Notes: a model not told the origin generated them from the letters alone. Positions 9,058-17,970 are shown, numbered from the stretch's first letter. The stretch: 64,000 bases of DNA from Planococcus rifietoensis (GCF_001465795.2 NZ_CP013659.2:372001-436000), one strand, 5' to 3'. Program-made: numbers and translations.

Positions 9058-9265
9058 CGCCGCCTTTCGTTAAGGTGCAGAATGAATGATATTTTGACTT
9101 TATAGTAGCATGATTTGGCTTGAAGGATGGGAGAAATGAATGGACGAAGCCCCTCTAAAAAAATGTGGAGCGTAATAAAGGAATTGTTAATTGCTGAAGA
9201 GAACTTGTAATGAAACTGAACCATATTAAAAAGAATAAATGACAAAGTATTGGGGTGAGAACGAT

Positions 9266-9784
9266 ATGTCCAGGTTGGCTACTGCCATTAGCAACTTAAA
9301 GCAAAGGTTAGACGAGGGTGGCTTTCTATGGATCCAACAAGAAGACGGCTATCTAGGGAAGACTAAGGTCAAATTCAATGGCCCTGCGACGGAAAAAGAA
9401 ATTGAGGAGTTCCCTTTTAAACTCCCCGCCGATTATGAAGAGTTTTTAAGGCTGCACCACGGCGGGCGTCTCTTTTTTACAGAAGACGGTGGGAATAATG
9501 GGATGGAACTGTATACTATAGAACAAATTCTGGAACACCGATCCTATTATGGTGATGACTTTCCTGATAACTGGTTTCCGGTCGCGACAGGTTATGATGG
9601 CTCGTTTTTGATTGTTACGGATCAGCATATAGGTGGCGGATACTTAAGTTGGTTTGATACGGGCAATAACTTCGAACATGACCTAGCCATCGGAATGAGC
9701 TTTGAAGAATGGCTTGAAAAATTGATTATTACTCAAGGTTCTAACTTCTGGGATTGGGATATTAGGAAGCGGACAGGGATGTGA
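9266..9784 (+). CDS. SMI1/KNR4 (SUKH) family protein
   Basis: This 172-residue protein shows the SUKH fold signature: GPATEKEIEEFPFKLPADY, then FLRLHHGG, then a beta strand rich segment ending YLSWFDTG and SFEEWLEKLI. Proteins of this family are frequent immunity proteins against polymorphic or contact-dependent toxins, and are also found as stand-alone genes. No toxin gene is visible on either side, so this looks like an orphan immunity gene (inference). GGGGTGAG upstream selects ATG 9266 over the in-frame ATG at 9239. Confidence 0.8.
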   Translation: MSRLATAISNLKQRLDEGGFLWIQQEDGYLGKTKVKFNGPATEKEIEEFPFKLPADYEEFLRLHHGGRLFFTEDGGNNGMELYTIEQILEHRSYYGDDFPDNWFPVATGYDGSFLIVTDQHIGGGYLSWFDTGNNFEHDLAIGMSFEEWLEKLIITQGSNFWDWDIRKRTGM

Positions 9785-9873
9785 TCAAGCGCCGATAGAG
9801 ACTGAGGAAGGAAGCAAGTAAGTAGTGTTGTTGAGCATCAACTGTGTAATCCAATCTAGCTATCAAGCAAAAT

Positions 9874-9903
9874 AAAAAAAGCCGCATGTTGATATGCGGC
9901 TTT
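9874..9903. terminator. Hairpin between convergent genes
   Basis: The stem AAGCCGCAT / ATATGCGGCTT has loop GTTG. The A-run before it becomes a seven-base T-run on the minus strand, so it mainly terminates the lipoprotein gene. Confidence 0.8.
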
Positions 9904-9932
9904 GCTGTAAATATCACTATCTCAATCAGTGC

Positions 9933-11093
9933 TTAGTTAGTTACTTCAAATTCAATGTTCTGTGGTTCCGAAAGTGTTTCATAAGTCTCAGTCAACATGG
10001 ATTCGCTGATTACAACTCGGACTTTCTCTACTTTAGCCGGATCCGTTTTTATGACTACGCCAACTTCTCCCGCTTTGCTTACGGCGCCGTAATAATCGGG
10101 ATCCTGTGCTTCATCATAGTCGATAAAGTCTTTCCAATCGTATGCGACCTCAATTTTCTCTTGCTTGCCTTCTGAGAACAAGACGATTTCATTGATTCCG
10201 CTGAAAGTAACGTCTTGATCAGAGGTGTTATCTGCAGTGTATTTAATATAGAAGTAATTAAACTCTGCTCCAATCGGTTCGTCTGTATACATATTGTTTA
10301 TATCGAATTGCTGATCTTCAGAGACGTTGCTCGCTTTTTTGAATGATGCTTCTTCCAATGTAATGTTCACCGGATCAGCGTCATATGATTTATTCTCAGC
10401 TACGACAGACAACACTTCAGATGTTTGCTCAGGTTGCTCTTCCGCTTCTGCTTCTTCAGTTTCTGTCCAAGCCTCGCCGTTTTCTTCGCTGAACATATCT
10501 TCTAACTGCGACATATTGGCAAAGATAGCTTCATCCAAATTCTCGTCATCCACAATCATGTAGTTACCTTCATCGTCTTTTTCTAAGTTTAATTCGACCG
10601 ACCGGGTAACGAGTGGGACGTCTTCTGCAGTCATGTATTTCACCATGGCTTTTTCAGTCATTTCTTCAAAGGCTTTTTCCGACTCCGGTGTCTCTTCTTC
10701 AAAAGCGCTAGCAAAAGCCAAGGGCATGATTTCAGCCATCGTGCTGGTCATGACACTTCCCATATCAATAGAGGTGATTTCAGTTTTAATTACTGCTTTA
10801 TCCCCTTCAGCTGATACTTCTTCAGGGCTCTCAAAGTCATAATCTTTTGAGATGTTTTCAAATACAGTCATTGCCAGTTCTTCATCGGCTTCCTCGCCTG
10901 ATTCTTCATTGGTCGTCAGGCTTTCAGTCCCGCCTTGAACATAAGAACCCGCTTTTTCAAAATCGTTCTTTTGGATGGCAGTTAAAAATTCATCGACAGT
11001 AGCGCTTGGATTATCGGATCCACAGCCTGCCAGAAGGCCGGTAATCATACCGACGAACATTAAACTTGCTACTTTTTTCTTTATCATTCTCAT
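9933..11093 (-). CDS. Lipoprotein with C-terminal DUF5105/DUF4352-like domain
   Basis: This is a 386-residue exported lipoprotein. The signal peptide ends in a lipobox (ITGLLAGCGS), so Cys24 would be lipidated and the protein anchored on the outer membrane face. The next segment (SATVDEFLTAIQKNDFEKAGSYV) resembles DUF4878-like N-terminal domains. An acidic linker (EEAEAEEQPEQ) follows, then a beta-rich domain (YFYIKYTADNTSDQDVTFSG...KVRVVIS) resembling DUF5105. Function unknown. Start 11093 has only a weak ribosome site; ATG 11087 is equally possible. Confidence 0.8.
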   Translation of the reverse strand: MRMIKKKVASLMFVGMITGLLAGCGSDNPSATVDEFLTAIQKNDFEKAGSYVQGGTESLTTNEESGEEADEELAMTVFENISKDYDFESPEEVSAEGDKAVIKTEITSIDMGSVMTSTMAEIMPLAFASAFEEETPESEKAFEEMTEKAMVKYMTAEDVPLVTRSVELNLEKDDEGNYMIVDDENLDEAIFANMSQLEDMFSEENGEAWTETEEAEAEEQPEQTSEVLSVVAENKSYDADPVNITLEEASFKKASNVSEDQQFDINNMYTDEPIGAEFNYFYIKYTADNTSDQDVTFSGINEIVLFSEGKQEKIEVAYDWKDFIDYDEAQDPDYYGAVSKAGEVGVVIKTDPAKVEKVRVVISESMLTETYETLSEPQNIEFEVTN

Positions 11094-11505
11094 TGCACCG
11101 TCTTTCTTTTCTACTATATTTCCTAATAAATAGTATCATTATTTGGATGAATTTGGAACATGGTTTTTGTTGTTTATAACAAATATATACTTTTTTAGAA
11201 ACGTGTAAAATAGCAGGATTATGCTTGAGAACGGCAACATAAAGGGAAAGGCTTCAAAAGCAGGTTTTCTAAAGAAAAAAAGAGGATATGTATGCGAGCC
11301 CCAAGTTCCATGGGAAACTGGCTAGTTAGGGAATCGGGGGTTCAGCTAGGTGATTTTTTTTCGGTTTATTATAGTAACTATACTTATTTGGATGTTCCAG
11401 TGGGGGATGTCGCTCTCTGCCAAACGTTTACAAACCCAGCCTCCATTGATATATTGAGCGAGAAGAGAGCGTTTTCTATATGCGCTTGGAAAAGGGGTTA
11501 ATCAA
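11094..11505. other. Intergenic region, no clear gene
   Basis: This AT-rich 412-bp stretch must hold promoters for the divergent lipoprotein and BstA-like genes. A 69-codon open frame (11292-11501) has no ribosome site or recognisable product. Near the right end, CGCTCTCT (about 11410) and AGAGAGCG TTTTCT (about 11464) could pair across a long loop. I see no known riboswitch. Confidence 0.4.
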
Positions 11506-12021
11506 ATGGATGTAAAATTTCCGATTGGGCAAATGGAAGTTCCGGAACAAGTAACGAATGAAGATGTCAAAATATGGCTTAACGAAATCAATAGCTACAC
11601 GACGCGTCTTCGCGAAGTGGTGGATTCCTTGGACGATGAAGACTTGAATAAGACCTATCGAGAAGGCAGCTGGACGGTGCGTCAGCTGGTGCACCATATT
11701 GCAGATTCGCAATTGTCTTTGTATCACCGCCTGAAAATGGCATTGACGGAATACCAACCAACAGTGTCTGAGTTCGACCAGGACAAATGGGCGTATCTGC
11801 CGGATAATCGCCTGCCGGTGGAAAGTTCAATCCGCATGCTGGAAGGGTTGAACGAACGGATCGTCGCACTTGGAAACTATGTAACGGGCACACAATTGGA
11901 CCGTGTTTTCATCCACGAAACGGACGGCGAGGTTCGTGTCGCTGAAAACTTGGCGAAGCTGTCCTGGCACGAGGAGCATCATCTGGCGCATATTCGGATT
12001 GCGTTGGGGATGGATCTTTAG
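11506..12021 (+). CDS. bstA: DinB/YfiT-family putative bacillithiol transferase
   Basis: This 171-residue protein matches B. subtilis YfiT (BstA) in order and length: FPIGQMEVP at the start, SWTVRQLVHHIADS, and SWHEEHHLAHI near the end. Histidines about 64, 158 and 162 are the expected nickel/zinc ligands of the DinB four-helix fold. The family transfers bacillithiol to electrophiles or acts as a metal-dependent hydrolase. AAAAGGGG precedes ATG 11506. A repeat pair and a terminator follow the stop. The family is confident; the exact reaction is inferred from homologues. Confidence 0.85.
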   Translation: MDVKFPIGQMEVPEQVTNEDVKIWLNEINSYTTRLREVVDSLDDEDLNKTYREGSWTVRQLVHHIADSQLSLYHRLKMALTEYQPTVSEFDQDKWAYLPDNRLPVESSIRMLEGLNERIVALGNYVTGTQLDRVFIHETDGEVRVAENLAKLSWHEEHHLAHIRIALGMDL

Positions 12022-12040
12022 TTTTCCGCTTTTCTTAGTT

Positions 12041-12126
12041 GTCCCTGTGCATCACACAATTCTAGAGATGAGATTGTTGAAATGGCAGGGTTTCAGATGT
12101 TAGATGTCCCTGTGCGTGACACAATT
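12041..12126 (+). repeat. Paired 21-bp dispersed repeat (short class)
   Basis: Copies lie at 12041-12061 (GCATCACAC variant) and 12106-12126 (GCGTGACAC variant), 44 nt apart. The spacer shows a diverged TTGAAATGGCAGGGTTTCAG version of the common spacer motif. A terminator follows 4 nt later. Confidence 0.92.
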
Positions 12127-12130
12127 TAAC

Positions 12131-12172
12131 AGGCCGTATCGGAGACTACAGCGTTTCCGGTTCGGCCTTTTT
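12131..12172 (+). terminator. Intrinsic terminator
   Basis: An imperfect 16-bp stem (AGGCCGTATCGGAGAC against GTTTCCGGTTCGGCCT) is followed by TTTTT. It ends the BstA-like transcript. Confidence 0.78.
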
Positions 12173-12323
12173 ACGTAAGGACATAAGTTTGCGTGGAATT
12201 GCATGACTACTCGACATAATCTGACAATAATAGGATACTGGAAGATGAAGATTTCAATTTAAACACAGCTTGTGCGCACGACTCATGAAGACTTGAAGTG
12301 CAACGAGCGAGGGGAGAATACAT

Positions 12324-13550
12324 ATGGAGAATTCATTAATCCAGGCTGATGACCTGCTGACATTGTGGGGCATCATCGTTATCGTCGCGGCGATGAGCAT
12401 CGTGCTCGAGCAGAAATACAGCTGGGCCGGGAAGATTTCCGGCGCTGTCATTGCGCTCGTTTCTGCCATCATCTTATCGAATACCGGGATTATCCCAACG
12501 GCGTCGCCTGCGTATGACGCGGTGTGGGCATTTATCGTGCCGCTCGCAATTCCGCTGTTGTTGTTCCACGTGAACTTCAAGAAAATCTGGAAAGAAAGCG
12601 GGCGCATGCTGCTTATTTTCCTGATCAGTTCGATCGGGACCGTCGCCGGGACGATCCTCAGTTTCTTCTTATTAAAGGATACGATTCCGTTTCTTGACCG
12701 CATCGGCGGCATGATGGGCGCATCTTATGTCGGGGGCGGCGTCAATTTTGCCGCGATGACGGCGAAGTTCGATGCTCCGGAAGATCTGGTGTCTGCGACT
12801 GTGGTAGCGGACAATTTGATGATGGCGCTCGTGTTCATTACCTTGATGGCGATTCCGACATTCGGTTTCTTCCGGAAAACTTACCCGCATCCGCACGTTT
12901 TGCAAGTGGAGCGGGAAGCGGAGTCGAACGGGGGCAAGACCAACGCCGAAAACTTCTGGAAGCGCCAGGATATTTCATTGAAAGATATGGCCATGTCACT
13001 CGGGACTGCATTTTTCCTTGTCGTGGTCGCGACGAAGATCGCTGAATTTTTCGCCGGCATCATTCCGTCCGGCGAAGAAGTGGGGTTCGGCTGGAATTTA
13101 CTCAGCGGCTTGATCGGCGATCAATATTTGGTGCTGACGACTTTGACCTTCCTTGCGCTTGCGTTGTTCCCGCGCTATTTTGAGGGCATCAACGGCAGCC
13201 AAGAAATCGGGACATTTTTGATTTACTTATTCTTCGTGGTCATCGGCATTCCGGCGTCAATCCCATTGATTGTCCAGAACGCGCCGCTATTGCTGGTCTT
13301 TGTTGCGGTTATTGTGATCGTTAATTTGACTGTGTCGCTGACAGCCGGGAAGTTATTGAAATACGACCTTGAAGAGATTTTATTGGTCGTTAACGCCAAC
13401 GTGGGCGGCCCGACAACGGCTGCTGCGATGGCGATTGCCAAAGGCTGGCGCGAACTGATCGGGCCGATTTTGGTGGTCGGGACGATTGGCTATGTCATTG
13501 GCAACTATATTGGGACGACGCTTGGATTGTGGTTTGCGACGATGATGTGA
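12324..13550 (+). CDS. DUF819 family membrane protein (YjcL-like)
   Basis: This 408-residue integral membrane protein has about 10 hydrophobic segments. It matches the DUF819 family, of which B. subtilis YjcL is a member, through GGMMGASYVGGGVNFAAM, DNLMMALVF and NANVGGPTTAAAMAIAKGW. The repeated glycine-rich, transporter-like hairpins suggest a secondary carrier of unknown substrate. GGGGAG precedes ATG 12324. The stop is followed 9 nt later by a repeat pair but no terminator, so the small downstream gene may be co-transcribed. Confidence 0.82.
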   Translation: MENSLIQADDLLTLWGIIVIVAAMSIVLEQKYSWAGKISGAVIALVSAIILSNTGIIPTASPAYDAVWAFIVPLAIPLLLFHVNFKKIWKESGRMLLIFLISSIGTVAGTILSFFLLKDTIPFLDRIGGMMGASYVGGGVNFAAMTAKFDAPEDLVSATVVADNLMMALVFITLMAIPTFGFFRKTYPHPHVLQVEREAESNGGKTNAENFWKRQDISLKDMAMSLGTAFFLVVVATKIAEFFAGIIPSGEEVGFGWNLLSGLIGDQYLVLTTLTFLALALFPRYFEGINGSQEIGTFLIYLFFVVIGIPASIPLIVQNAPLLLVFVAVIVIVNLTVSLTAGKLLKYDLEEILLVVNANVGGPTTAAAMAIAKGWRELIGPILVVGTIGYVIGNYIGTTLGLWFATMM

Positions 13551-13559
13551 TGTGGTCGT

Positions 13560-13645
13560 GTCCCTGTGCAAGGCACAATTCCGGGAGGGAAATAGCTGCA
13601 GTGGCGGCATTTCAGGTGCGATGCGTCCCTGTGCGCCACACAATT
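13560..13645 (+). repeat. Paired 21-bp dispersed repeat (short class)
   Basis: Copies lie at 13560-13580 (GCAAGGCAC variant) and 13625-13645 (GCGCCACAC variant) with a 44-nt spacer. It lies between the DUF819 gene and the MORN mini-gene. Confidence 0.92.
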
Positions 13646-13673
13646 CAATCAGTCGGGAGGAGTTGGAGCAATC

Positions 13674-13952
13674 ATGGACAAGAAAGAATGCGATGTGGTG
13701 ACACCAAATGGCGTAAAGGAAAAGAAGCTCGAAGTGATCGATGGCTATACGATCAAGTATCACGCCAACGGAAAAACGATATGGTCTAAAGGGAAAATTG
13801 TGGACGGCGAGCCGGAGGGTTATTGGGAATGGTACCGGGCCGACGGGACTTTAAAACGCTCTGGCCATTTTGAACAGGGCGAACCGATAGGCGAATGGAT
13901 TACGTATGACAGCAAAGGCGAAACGTATAAGGTGACGAATCGGAATAGATAG
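13674..13952 (+). CDS. Small MORN-repeat (YwqK-like) protein
   Basis: This 92-residue protein consists largely of MORN-type beta hairpins (YHANGKTIWSKG, DGEPEGYWEWYRADGTLKRSG, EQGEPIGEWITYDSKG). Annotation pipelines often call such proteins YwqK-type antitoxins; no toxin partner is adjacent and I would not assign one. GGGAGGAG lies upstream of ATG 13674. The gene fills almost the whole interval between two repeat pairs of the same orientation, like a cassette. Confidence 0.75.
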   Translation: MDKKECDVVTPNGVKEKKLEVIDGYTIKYHANGKTIWSKGKIVDGEPEGYWEWYRADGTLKRSGHFEQGEPIGEWITYDSKGETYKVTNRNR

Positions 13953-13953
13953 T

Positions 13954-14039
13954 GTCCCTGTGCATCACACAATTTCAGCAGCAAGATCCTTGTCGCAGCA
14001 GGATTTTCGTTTCAGAGTGTCCCTGTGCGCCACACAATT
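13954..14039 (+). repeat. Paired 21-bp dispersed repeat (short class)
   Basis: Copies lie at 13954-13974 and 14019-14039, 44 nt apart; the first begins 1 nt after the MORN gene stop. The spacer contains AGATCCTTGTCGCAGCAGGA, related to the spacers at 15248 and 17861. Confidence 0.92.
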
Positions 14040-14045
14040 CAATCA

Positions 14046-14090
14046 AAAAAGCCGTCCCGGAAACTGAAGTGTTTCCGGGACGGTTTTTTT
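14046..14090. terminator. Intrinsic terminator between convergent genes
   Basis: The stem GTCCCGGAAAC / GTTTCCGGGAC with its flanking pairs is followed by TTTTTTT on the plus strand and preceded by AAAAAA, so it can serve both the MORN and the FUSC genes. Confidence 0.9.
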
Positions 14091-14096
14091 CATGTC

Positions 14097-15149
14097 TTAT
14101 GATTTTTCTGCTTCTTGCACAGCTTTCACGCTATTCGGGTCGAAAAACTTGTCGACCAAATCATAGATAGTGATGAGTTCGTAAAGAATCGTGAATTCCG
14201 GCGGGAACAGCGTCGGATGGAGCGCGTCGTTTGCCGGGACGCGTTTGCTGTTTTCCCAGAATAGGTCGGTGATGCTTTTTAGTTGCGCTTGATGTTTTTC
14301 GTGATCGAAATTGATGGAATGCTGAAGGTCGTTTGCGAGTGTCGCCACGGCATCCATCACAATTTCCCGCTCGGCTTGTGTCCACTGGATGTCTTGGATC
14401 GGGACGCGGAGCAAGGCGTTCAAATGGTATTCGAAATTATCGAGGAACAACAATTGCCGTTCTGCCATCTGCAACTCGGCTTCACGGTTGCGGACCCATG
14501 GATACAAGCTCGCTTCGTCGCGCTGGTAATGAACCAATTTCTCGGTCTTGCGGATTTCTGTTGTCAGCTGTTTGACGATTTTCTTATCTTCCTGGAGGGT
14601 TGCATCGCCGCCGAACAGGATGGTCTGGAAAGTGTGTTCAAGCATGCTTCCTGCGCGGCCGCTGATGCTGTGGATGCTTTTCAAAATATCCGTGCTGTAA
14701 TTCGGCGGAAACACGAGCATATTAACAGCGGTCGAGACGACCAGGCCGATTGTCGTCGTTCCGAGGCGAATGAAGAACGAGAACAAGAAATGGTCGTGGA
14801 TGACTTCCACCATCGCGACAGAAGTCAAAGTCGCGACGAGTAAACCGGCATGCAGCTTAAGACGATAACAAACCAAAATCGTAGCGACCGCGGCCAAGGT
14901 ATAGGTGATCGGGGAATTCCCGAATAAGGTGATAAAGAGCACGGCGAAAGCCGAACCGATTGCGGATGCCGGGAAACGGACCAGGCCTTTTTTTATCGAA
15001 TCGCTAACCGTCGGCTCGATCGTCACGATGGCTGTGATGACTGCGAAGACAGGCGGCCAATTGAACCAGACGCAGATCGTCGCCGTCAAAAAGATCGCGA
15101 GACCGGTTTTCACTATTCGGCTGCCGTTGAAACGCAGGGATCGCATCAT
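14097..15149 (-). CDS. FUSC / aromatic acid exporter family protein
   Basis: This 350-residue protein has an N-terminal membrane domain with six hydrophobic segments (about residues 12-150, including NWPPVFAVITAIVTIEPT and ending NMLVFPPNY). This is typical of the aromatic acid exporter family 1 (PF06081, B. subtilis YqjA/YgaE type). A roughly 190-residue cytoplasmic helical domain follows. Related AaeB proteins export aromatic carboxylates; the substrate here is unknown. AAAGGAG lies about 13 nt before ATG 15149. Upstream is a repeat pair shared with the divergent ABC operon. Confidence 0.8.
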   Translation of the reverse strand: MMRSLRFNGSRIVKTGLAIFLTATICVWFNWPPVFAVITAIVTIEPTVSDSIKKGLVRFPASAIGSAFAVLFITLFGNSPITYTLAAVATILVCYRLKLHAGLLVATLTSVAMVEVIHDHFLFSFFIRLGTTTIGLVVSTAVNMLVFPPNYSTDILKSIHSISGRAGSMLEHTFQTILFGGDATLQEDKKIVKQLTTEIRKTEKLVHYQRDEASLYPWVRNREAELQMAERQLLFLDNFEYHLNALLRVPIQDIQWTQAEREIVMDAVATLANDLQHSINFDHEKHQAQLKSITDLFWENSKRVPANDALHPTLFPPEFTILYELITIYDLVDKFFDPNSVKAVQEAEKS

Positions 15150-15226
15150 AAGATAAGTACTGGCTCCTTTTCATGGAATGACTGTATTTTCAGTATATCA
15201 TCCGTGTCGAGAGGGGAAACGGCTGT

Positions 15227-15312
15227 GTCCCTGTGCACCACACAATTCGGAGGGGCAGATCCTTGGTGTAGCAGTATTTTGGTGAAAGAACGTCCCTGTG
15301 CATCACACAATT
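15227..15312 (+). repeat. Paired 21-bp dispersed repeat, near-identical to 17840-17925
   Basis: Copies lie at 15227-15247 and 15292-15312, 44 nt apart. The whole 86 bp differs from the copy at 17840-17925 at only two positions. This one lies between the divergent FUSC and ABC genes, so it is not in a 3' untranslated region. Confidence 0.93.
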
Positions 15313-15402
15313 TAAGTTGATTCCCATTAAATTGGTGAAAAGTCCCAAATTCAACCAGTTGAATGTTAGAATGAACACATAATTAGCGTGAGGGGTTTTT
15401 AG

Positions 15403-16203
15403 ATGATAAGAGAAAATGATAAGGTACTGTCGATTCAAAATTTGACGATGACTTATGGTGGCAAAAAAGTATTGAATGGAATCAATCTTGAAGTGGCGAG
15501 AGGCGAAATCATCGGTTACATCGGGCCAAACGGTGCGGGCAAAAGCACGACGGTGAAAATCATGCTCGGGCTGATCGATGATTACCAGGGACAAGTGGTG
15601 ATTTTCGGGCAGGATATTGCATCGGGGGATCCATCTTATAAAAAGAAAATCGGCTATGTGCCTGAAAATGCGGAAGCCTATGACAATTTGACGGCGATGG
15701 AGTATTTGGTCTTTACCGGAGAGCTGTACGGGATGGACCGGGACGCGGCGCAGTCGAAAGCGGAGCGGCTATTAAGGCAGTTTGAGTTGCAGGATGTCGG
15801 CCATTCCCGGTTGTCTTCTTTTTCAAAAGGCATGAAGCAAAAAGTGCTGATCATCGCGAGCCTGCTTCACGACCCGGATCTATTGTTTTGGGACGAGCCG
15901 CTCAGTGGGCTTGACGCCAATAGTATGATGGTCATCCAGGAGATCTTGGCGCAGTTGGCGGCGCAAGGAAAAACGATTTTTTATTCGTCACATATCATGG
16001 ATCTCGTGGAGAAAATCAGCAACCGCATCGTGCTGTTGGTAAAAGGGGAAGTGGTGGCGGATGCGACGTTTGAAGAACTGAAGGAGATGAGCGAGGAAGG
16101 GTCGCTTTCCGGCATTTTCAATCAATTGACCGGCTTCACGGAGCATCGCAGCAAGGCCAAGGACTTCGTGTCGATCGTTCAGGGAGACGAGGAGTATGCG
16201 TGA
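15403..16203 (+). CDS. ABC transporter ATP-binding protein
   Basis: This 266-residue ABC ATPase has Walker A GPNGAGKST (about residue 46), Q-loop region, signature SSFSKGMKQK, Walker B LLFWDEPLSGLD and the switch histidine in YSSHIMD. It is of the single-domain exporter type (YhaQ/EcsA-like, CcmA/DrrA group). GAGGGG lies upstream of ATG 15403. Its last 8 nt overlap the permease gene start (ATGCGTGA), which implies translational coupling and one complex. Confidence 0.92.
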   Translation: MIRENDKVLSIQNLTMTYGGKKVLNGINLEVARGEIIGYIGPNGAGKSTTVKIMLGLIDDYQGQVVIFGQDIASGDPSYKKKIGYVPENAEAYDNLTAMEYLVFTGELYGMDRDAAQSKAERLLRQFELQDVGHSRLSSFSKGMKQKVLIIASLLHDPDLLFWDEPLSGLDANSMMVIQEILAQLAAQGKTIFYSSHIMDLVEKISNRIVLLVKGEVVADATFEELKEMSEEGSLSGIFNQLTGFTEHRSKAKDFVSIVQGDEEYA

Positions 16204-17836
16204 ATTCCAATCACTGAAGTTCCTCGGCTCATTTAAAAGCATTTTCACCCGTTTTGGCGTCGATTATGTGGTCATGGAAAAAATACTACGGATCAAATTG
16301 ACGATGGACGAGCGGCGCGTGCCAACGATTTTCGGCGATAACGGCAAAAAGAAGAAGGAAGGCAACCAGTTCCTGAAATCGCTGTGGGTCTACGGGCTTT
16401 ACAGTTTGATCTTGATCCCGTTTTTATTGCTCGGGGAAAACTATATGTATCAATTGAGCCTCGTTTTTGGCATGATCCTGTTCATCTTGATGACCTCGAT
16501 GATTTCCGATTTTTCCGTCGTGCTATTGGATATTCGGGATAAGAACATCATCCAGACCAAGCCGGTCAATAAAAAGACCATCGCGGCGGCAAAAATTGTC
16601 CATATCATGATTTATATGACATTTGTGGCAGGGGCTTTTACGACGATTCCGTTTCTGGTCGGCTTGTTTCGGCACGGCATTATTTTTTCGTTGATTTTCC
16701 TCATTGAACTCGTGTTGACGATTTTATTGGTCGTCGTCTTGACGTCCTTGCTGTATTTATTCATCTTGCGCTTTTTCGACGGGGAGAAGCTGAAAGACAT
16801 CATCAATTACGTTCAGATTTTGCTGTCGGTCGGAGTGGTTGTCGGCTATCAAGTATTGATCCGGTCCTTTGAATTTGTGGATTTGAATATGGAATATGCG
16901 TTCAGCTGGTGGCATTTTCTCATTCCGCCGCTTTGGTACGGAGCGCCATTTGAAGTGTTTTTGAACGGCAATACATCGAGCCATTTCATCTGGTTCACGG
17001 TGCTTGCGGTGCTGGTGCCAATTATCGCTATTTATGCTTATGCCAAACTGATGCCATCGTTTGAACGCAATCTTGAAAAGCTGTTGAGCGACACGAAAGC
17101 CCGCAAGAAATCCAGGAGTTGGCTGGACGAGGCCGGCGCTAAATTGCTATGCCGTTCGAATGAAGAACGCGTCTTTTACCGATTCGCGGCATCGATGATG
17201 AAAAAAGAACGCGAATTCAAACTGAAGGTGTTCCCGATGCTCGGGATGTCATTGTTTTTCCCGTTTCTCTTGATTTTCACCTATTCAGTCGACGGCGGCT
17301 TGGAAGAGATTTCAGGCGGTAATATGTTCATGTTCATCTATTTCTGCAACGTCATCATTCCGAGCGTCGTATTCATGCTGAAATTTTCGGAAGGCTATAA
17401 AGGCAGCTGGCTGTTCCGGGCAGCACCGATTGAACAGCCATCCAGTGCCTATAGCGGTACCTTAAAAGCTTTCTTTGTGAAAATATATTTGCCGATTTTC
17501 CTGTTCTTGTCCATCATCTTCATCTGGATTTTCTCGGTGAGAATTCTGCCGGATTTGGCAGCGGTTTTGATCGGAGGGCTTTTGCAAATATTAATCACCT
17601 ATAAAATTGCGAATGAAGGCGAATTTCCGTTCTCCACTTCTTTCGAATTCACCCAAGAATCAGGCGGCGCGAAGATGTTGCTTCTGACACTGATAACGGG
17701 AGCTTTTGTGGGCATGCATTTCCTTGCGAATGCGTTCGATTCCGGTATTTATGTGTATCTCGTAGTATTATTGGTGGCTGTAGTGATTGGGTGGCGAGTG
17801 GTGTTTCCGAAAAGGAAGACAGTGGCTGCATTTTAG
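16196..17836 (+). CDS. ABC transporter permease
   Basis: This 546-residue membrane protein has about 12 hydrophobic segments in two sets (about residues 60-290 and 350-540), separated by a charged cytoplasmic region with RKKSRSWLDEAG. It overlaps the ATPase gene and is its permease partner. Substrate unknown; no sensor or immunity genes adjoin it. The two genes together are enclosed by nearly identical 86-bp direct repeats at 15227 and 17840. Confidence 0.85.
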   Translation: MREFQSLKFLGSFKSIFTRFGVDYVVMEKILRIKLTMDERRVPTIFGDNGKKKKEGNQFLKSLWVYGLYSLILIPFLLLGENYMYQLSLVFGMILFILMTSMISDFSVVLLDIRDKNIIQTKPVNKKTIAAAKIVHIMIYMTFVAGAFTTIPFLVGLFRHGIIFSLIFLIELVLTILLVVVLTSLLYLFILRFFDGEKLKDIINYVQILLSVGVVVGYQVLIRSFEFVDLNMEYAFSWWHFLIPPLWYGAPFEVFLNGNTSSHFIWFTVLAVLVPIIAIYAYAKLMPSFERNLEKLLSDTKARKKSRSWLDEAGAKLLCRSNEERVFYRFAASMMKKEREFKLKVFPMLGMSLFFPFLLIFTYSVDGGLEEISGGNMFMFIYFCNVIIPSVVFMLKFSEGYKGSWLFRAAPIEQPSSAYSGTLKAFFVKIYLPIFLFLSIIFIWIFSVRILPDLAAVLIGGLLQILITYKIANEGEFPFSTSFEFTQESGGAKMLLLTLITGAFVGMHFLANAFDSGIYVYLVVLLVAVVIGWRVVFPKRKTVAAF

Positions 17837-17839
17837 TGT

Positions 17840-17925
17840 GTCCCTGTGCACCACACAATTCGGAGGGTCAGATCCTTGGTGTAGCAGTATTTCGGTGAAA
17901 GAACGTCCCTGTGCATCACACAATT
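17840..17925 (+). repeat. Paired 21-bp dispersed repeat, near-identical to 15227-15312
   Basis: Copies lie at 17840-17860 and 17905-17925, 44 nt apart, beginning 3 nt after the permease stop and directly followed by a terminator. The 86 bp match the pair at 15227 except for two bases. Confidence 0.93.
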
Positions 17926-17926
17926 T

Positions 17927-17958
17927 GACGCATCCGCGCTGGCGGATGCGTCTTTTTT
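17927..17958 (+). terminator. Intrinsic terminator of the ABC operon
   Basis: An 11-bp perfect stem (GACGCATCCGC / GCGGATGCGTC), loop GCTG, is followed by TTTTTT. It abuts the second repeat copy. Confidence 0.92.
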
Positions 17959-17970
17959 CTATGTCTTGAT

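Noticed and set aside
11292..11501. 69-codon open frame before the BstA-like gene
   Set aside because: No ribosome-binding site, no recognisable product, and composition like the surrounding non-coding DNA.
13674..13952. Antitoxin of a toxin-antitoxin pair
   Set aside because: Only the automatic family name suggests this; no toxin-like gene adjoins and MORN repeats are not specific.
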